Made by a program: the position numbers and the translations under genes. Below the pieces are notes generated by a model that saw only the letters and a list, made by a program, of their open reading frames with translations, had not been told where the DNA came from and ran no database searches. From Oscillospiraceae bacterium (lineage in GTDB: Bacteria; Bacillota; Clostridia; Oscillospirales; Ruminococcaceae), in NCBI GenBank assembly GCA_016281125.1, contig JAEEIA010000026.1:1-60533 (forward strand): a DNA stretch of 60,533 nucleotides. Direction: 5' to 3'. Numbering within the stretch: position 1 is the first letter of the stretch; each line of letters opens with the position of its first letter. Below are positions 59,666 through 60,533 of this stretch, piece after piece.

Positions 59666-60533
59666 TCAGTTAATGATAGTCTTTTCGGTTTCCTTATCGA
59701 ACAGATGGATCTTCTCTGCATCGAAGACAACGTCGATCTCATCCTGCGGACGTGCCGTGGACTTCGGAGAAACACGGGCCGTGATCTTGTAGCCCTCGAA
59801 GTCGAGGTACAGATACGTTTCAGCGCCCATGAGCTCGGTGATCTCAACATTGCACTTGACGATACCGGTGGTCGCATTTGCGAGATACTGCGGCTCGTCG
59901 TGGACGTTCTCAGGACGGATGCCCATGATAACTTCCTTGTCGATGTAGTGCTCCAGATCCGGAGTGACCTTGCTCTGCGGCAGCTCAACCTCAGCGGTGA
60001 CGCCTCTGTAATTCTTGGTATCCTGCGAACCGAACACAACGACGTACTTGCCGTCACGGTAGGTGAGGACAGCGTCGATGAAGTTCATCTGCGGAGAACC
60101 GAGGAAGCCTGCAACGAACTTGTTGCACGGGGTTTCATAGAGGTTCTGCGGGGAGTCGATCTGCTGCACGAAGCCGCCCTTCATGACGACGATGCGGTCG
60201 CCCATGGTCATAGCCTCGGTCTGGTCATGCGTTACATAGATGAACGTGGTACCGAGCTTCTTGTGGAGCTTGGAGATCTCGGTTCTCATCTGTGCACGGA
60301 GCTTAGCGTCCAGGTTGGACAGCGGCTCGTCGAGCAGGAAGACCTTCGGAGAACGCACGATTGCACGACCCAGAGCCACACGCTGACGCTGACCACCGGA
60401 CATTGCCTTCGGCTTTCTGTCGAGCAGGTGAGACAGGTCGAGGATTCTTGCAGCCTCTTCTACCTTACGGGCGATCTCGTCCTTCGGCACCTTGCGGAGC
60501 TTCAGGCCGAATGCCATGTTCTCAAATACGGTC
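59666..60533 (-). CDS. MsmK/UgpC-type ABC transporter ATPase, 5' end outside the window
   Basis: The ATPase of sugar ABC importers, serving several transporters in firmicutes. The visible 288 residues ([18 protein letters not shown] to the stop) contain the signature [15 protein letters not shown], Walker [13 protein letters not shown], the H-loop YVTHDQTEA, and a C-terminal OB/TOBE domain ([25 protein letters not shown]). Walker A lies beyond the right edge. The frame is open to the last base, so the true start is not seen. A hairpin follows its stop codon. Confidence 0.93.
   Translation of the reverse strand, partial: TVFENMAFGLKLRKVPKDEIARKVEEAARILDLSHLLDRKPKAMSGGQRQRVALGRAIVRSPKVFLLDEPLSNLDAKLRAQMRTEISKLHKKLGTTFIYVTHDQTEAMTMGDRIVVMKGGFVQQIDSPQNLYETPCNKFVAGFLGSPQMNFIDAVLTYRDGKYVVVFGSQDTKNYRGVTAEVELPQSKVTPDLEHYIDKEVIMGIRPENVHDEPQYLANATTGIVKCNVEITELMGAETYLYLDFEGYKITARVSPKSTARPQDEIDVVFDAEKIHLFDKETEKTIIN

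Overview
The window looks like part of the chromosome of an anaerobic, probably gut-dwelling Clostridia species (Ruminococcaceae/Oscillospiraceae-like). The grounds are pyruvate:ferredoxin oxidoreductase, a pyrophosphate-type phosphofructokinase, a flavodiiron protein fused to rubredoxin, a type I-beta DAHP synthase, a SpoVAC homologue, AGGAGG-type ribosome sites and moderately high GC. No phage, insertion sequence, CRISPR array, rRNA or tRNA was found. Both ends cut genes: the PFOR 3' end on the left, and on the right an MsmK-type ABC ATPase lacking its Walker A.

Layout. 1-7.9 kb: end of PFOR, then a minus-strand glycolytic block (pgk, two paralogous membrane/helical-repeat proteins, a DUF3592-like protein, tpiA, a membrane protein with an internal duplication, gpmI). 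8.4-20.9 kb: one plus-strand operon holding the entire shikimate pathway plus the Phe and Tyr branches (DAHP synthase, three GNAT genes, tyrA, aroB, aroA, aroC, a small membrane protein, pheA, a frameshifted lipoprotein gene, a VOC gene, an aroE-aroK fusion, aroQ). Its leader has a strong promoter, a 37-codon ORF with seven Tyr and three Phe codons, and an intrinsic terminator just before the first gene; this looks like leader-peptide attenuation by tyrosine/phenylalanine. 21-31 kb: PPi-phosphofructokinase, a secreted protein, two ECF sigma/anti-sigma pairs (one anti-sigma carries PASTA domains), an HD hydrolase and a GH13 glycosidase.

31.4-52.3 kb is a long same-strand (minus) run: a polyprenyl-phosphate glycosyltransferase with a very long acidic tail, a WG-repeat protein, purE, two DUF6440-like proteins, purC, purF, purM, purN, an alpha/beta hydrolase, a PurO-like IMP cyclohydrolase, a zinc-ribbon protein, a stand-alone AICAR transformylase, a histidine phosphatase, purD, a membrane protein, uvrC, manA, an unknown gene and a ROK glucokinase. 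Its purine genes are non-canonical: PurE is class II, with no purK nearby; the two PurH activities are separate genes, the second of PurO type; and PurF lacks the N-terminal cysteine and other glutaminase motifs while keeping its PRPP site. purB and purL/Q/S are not in the window. 52.5-60.5 kb: an unknown protein, an aminotransferase that could finish Phe/Tyr synthesis, a SpoVAC protein, the flavodiiron fusion, an unknown small protein, a D-lactate dehydrogenase-like enzyme, another small protein and the ABC ATPase.

Two signals recur through the window. Several promoters share a TTGCA(A/T)-type -35 box at exactly 17 bp from TATAAT. A family of hairpin-rich intergenic repeats starting GGTATC begins within a few bases of several stop codons; two copies differ by a compensatory base-pair change in a hairpin stem.
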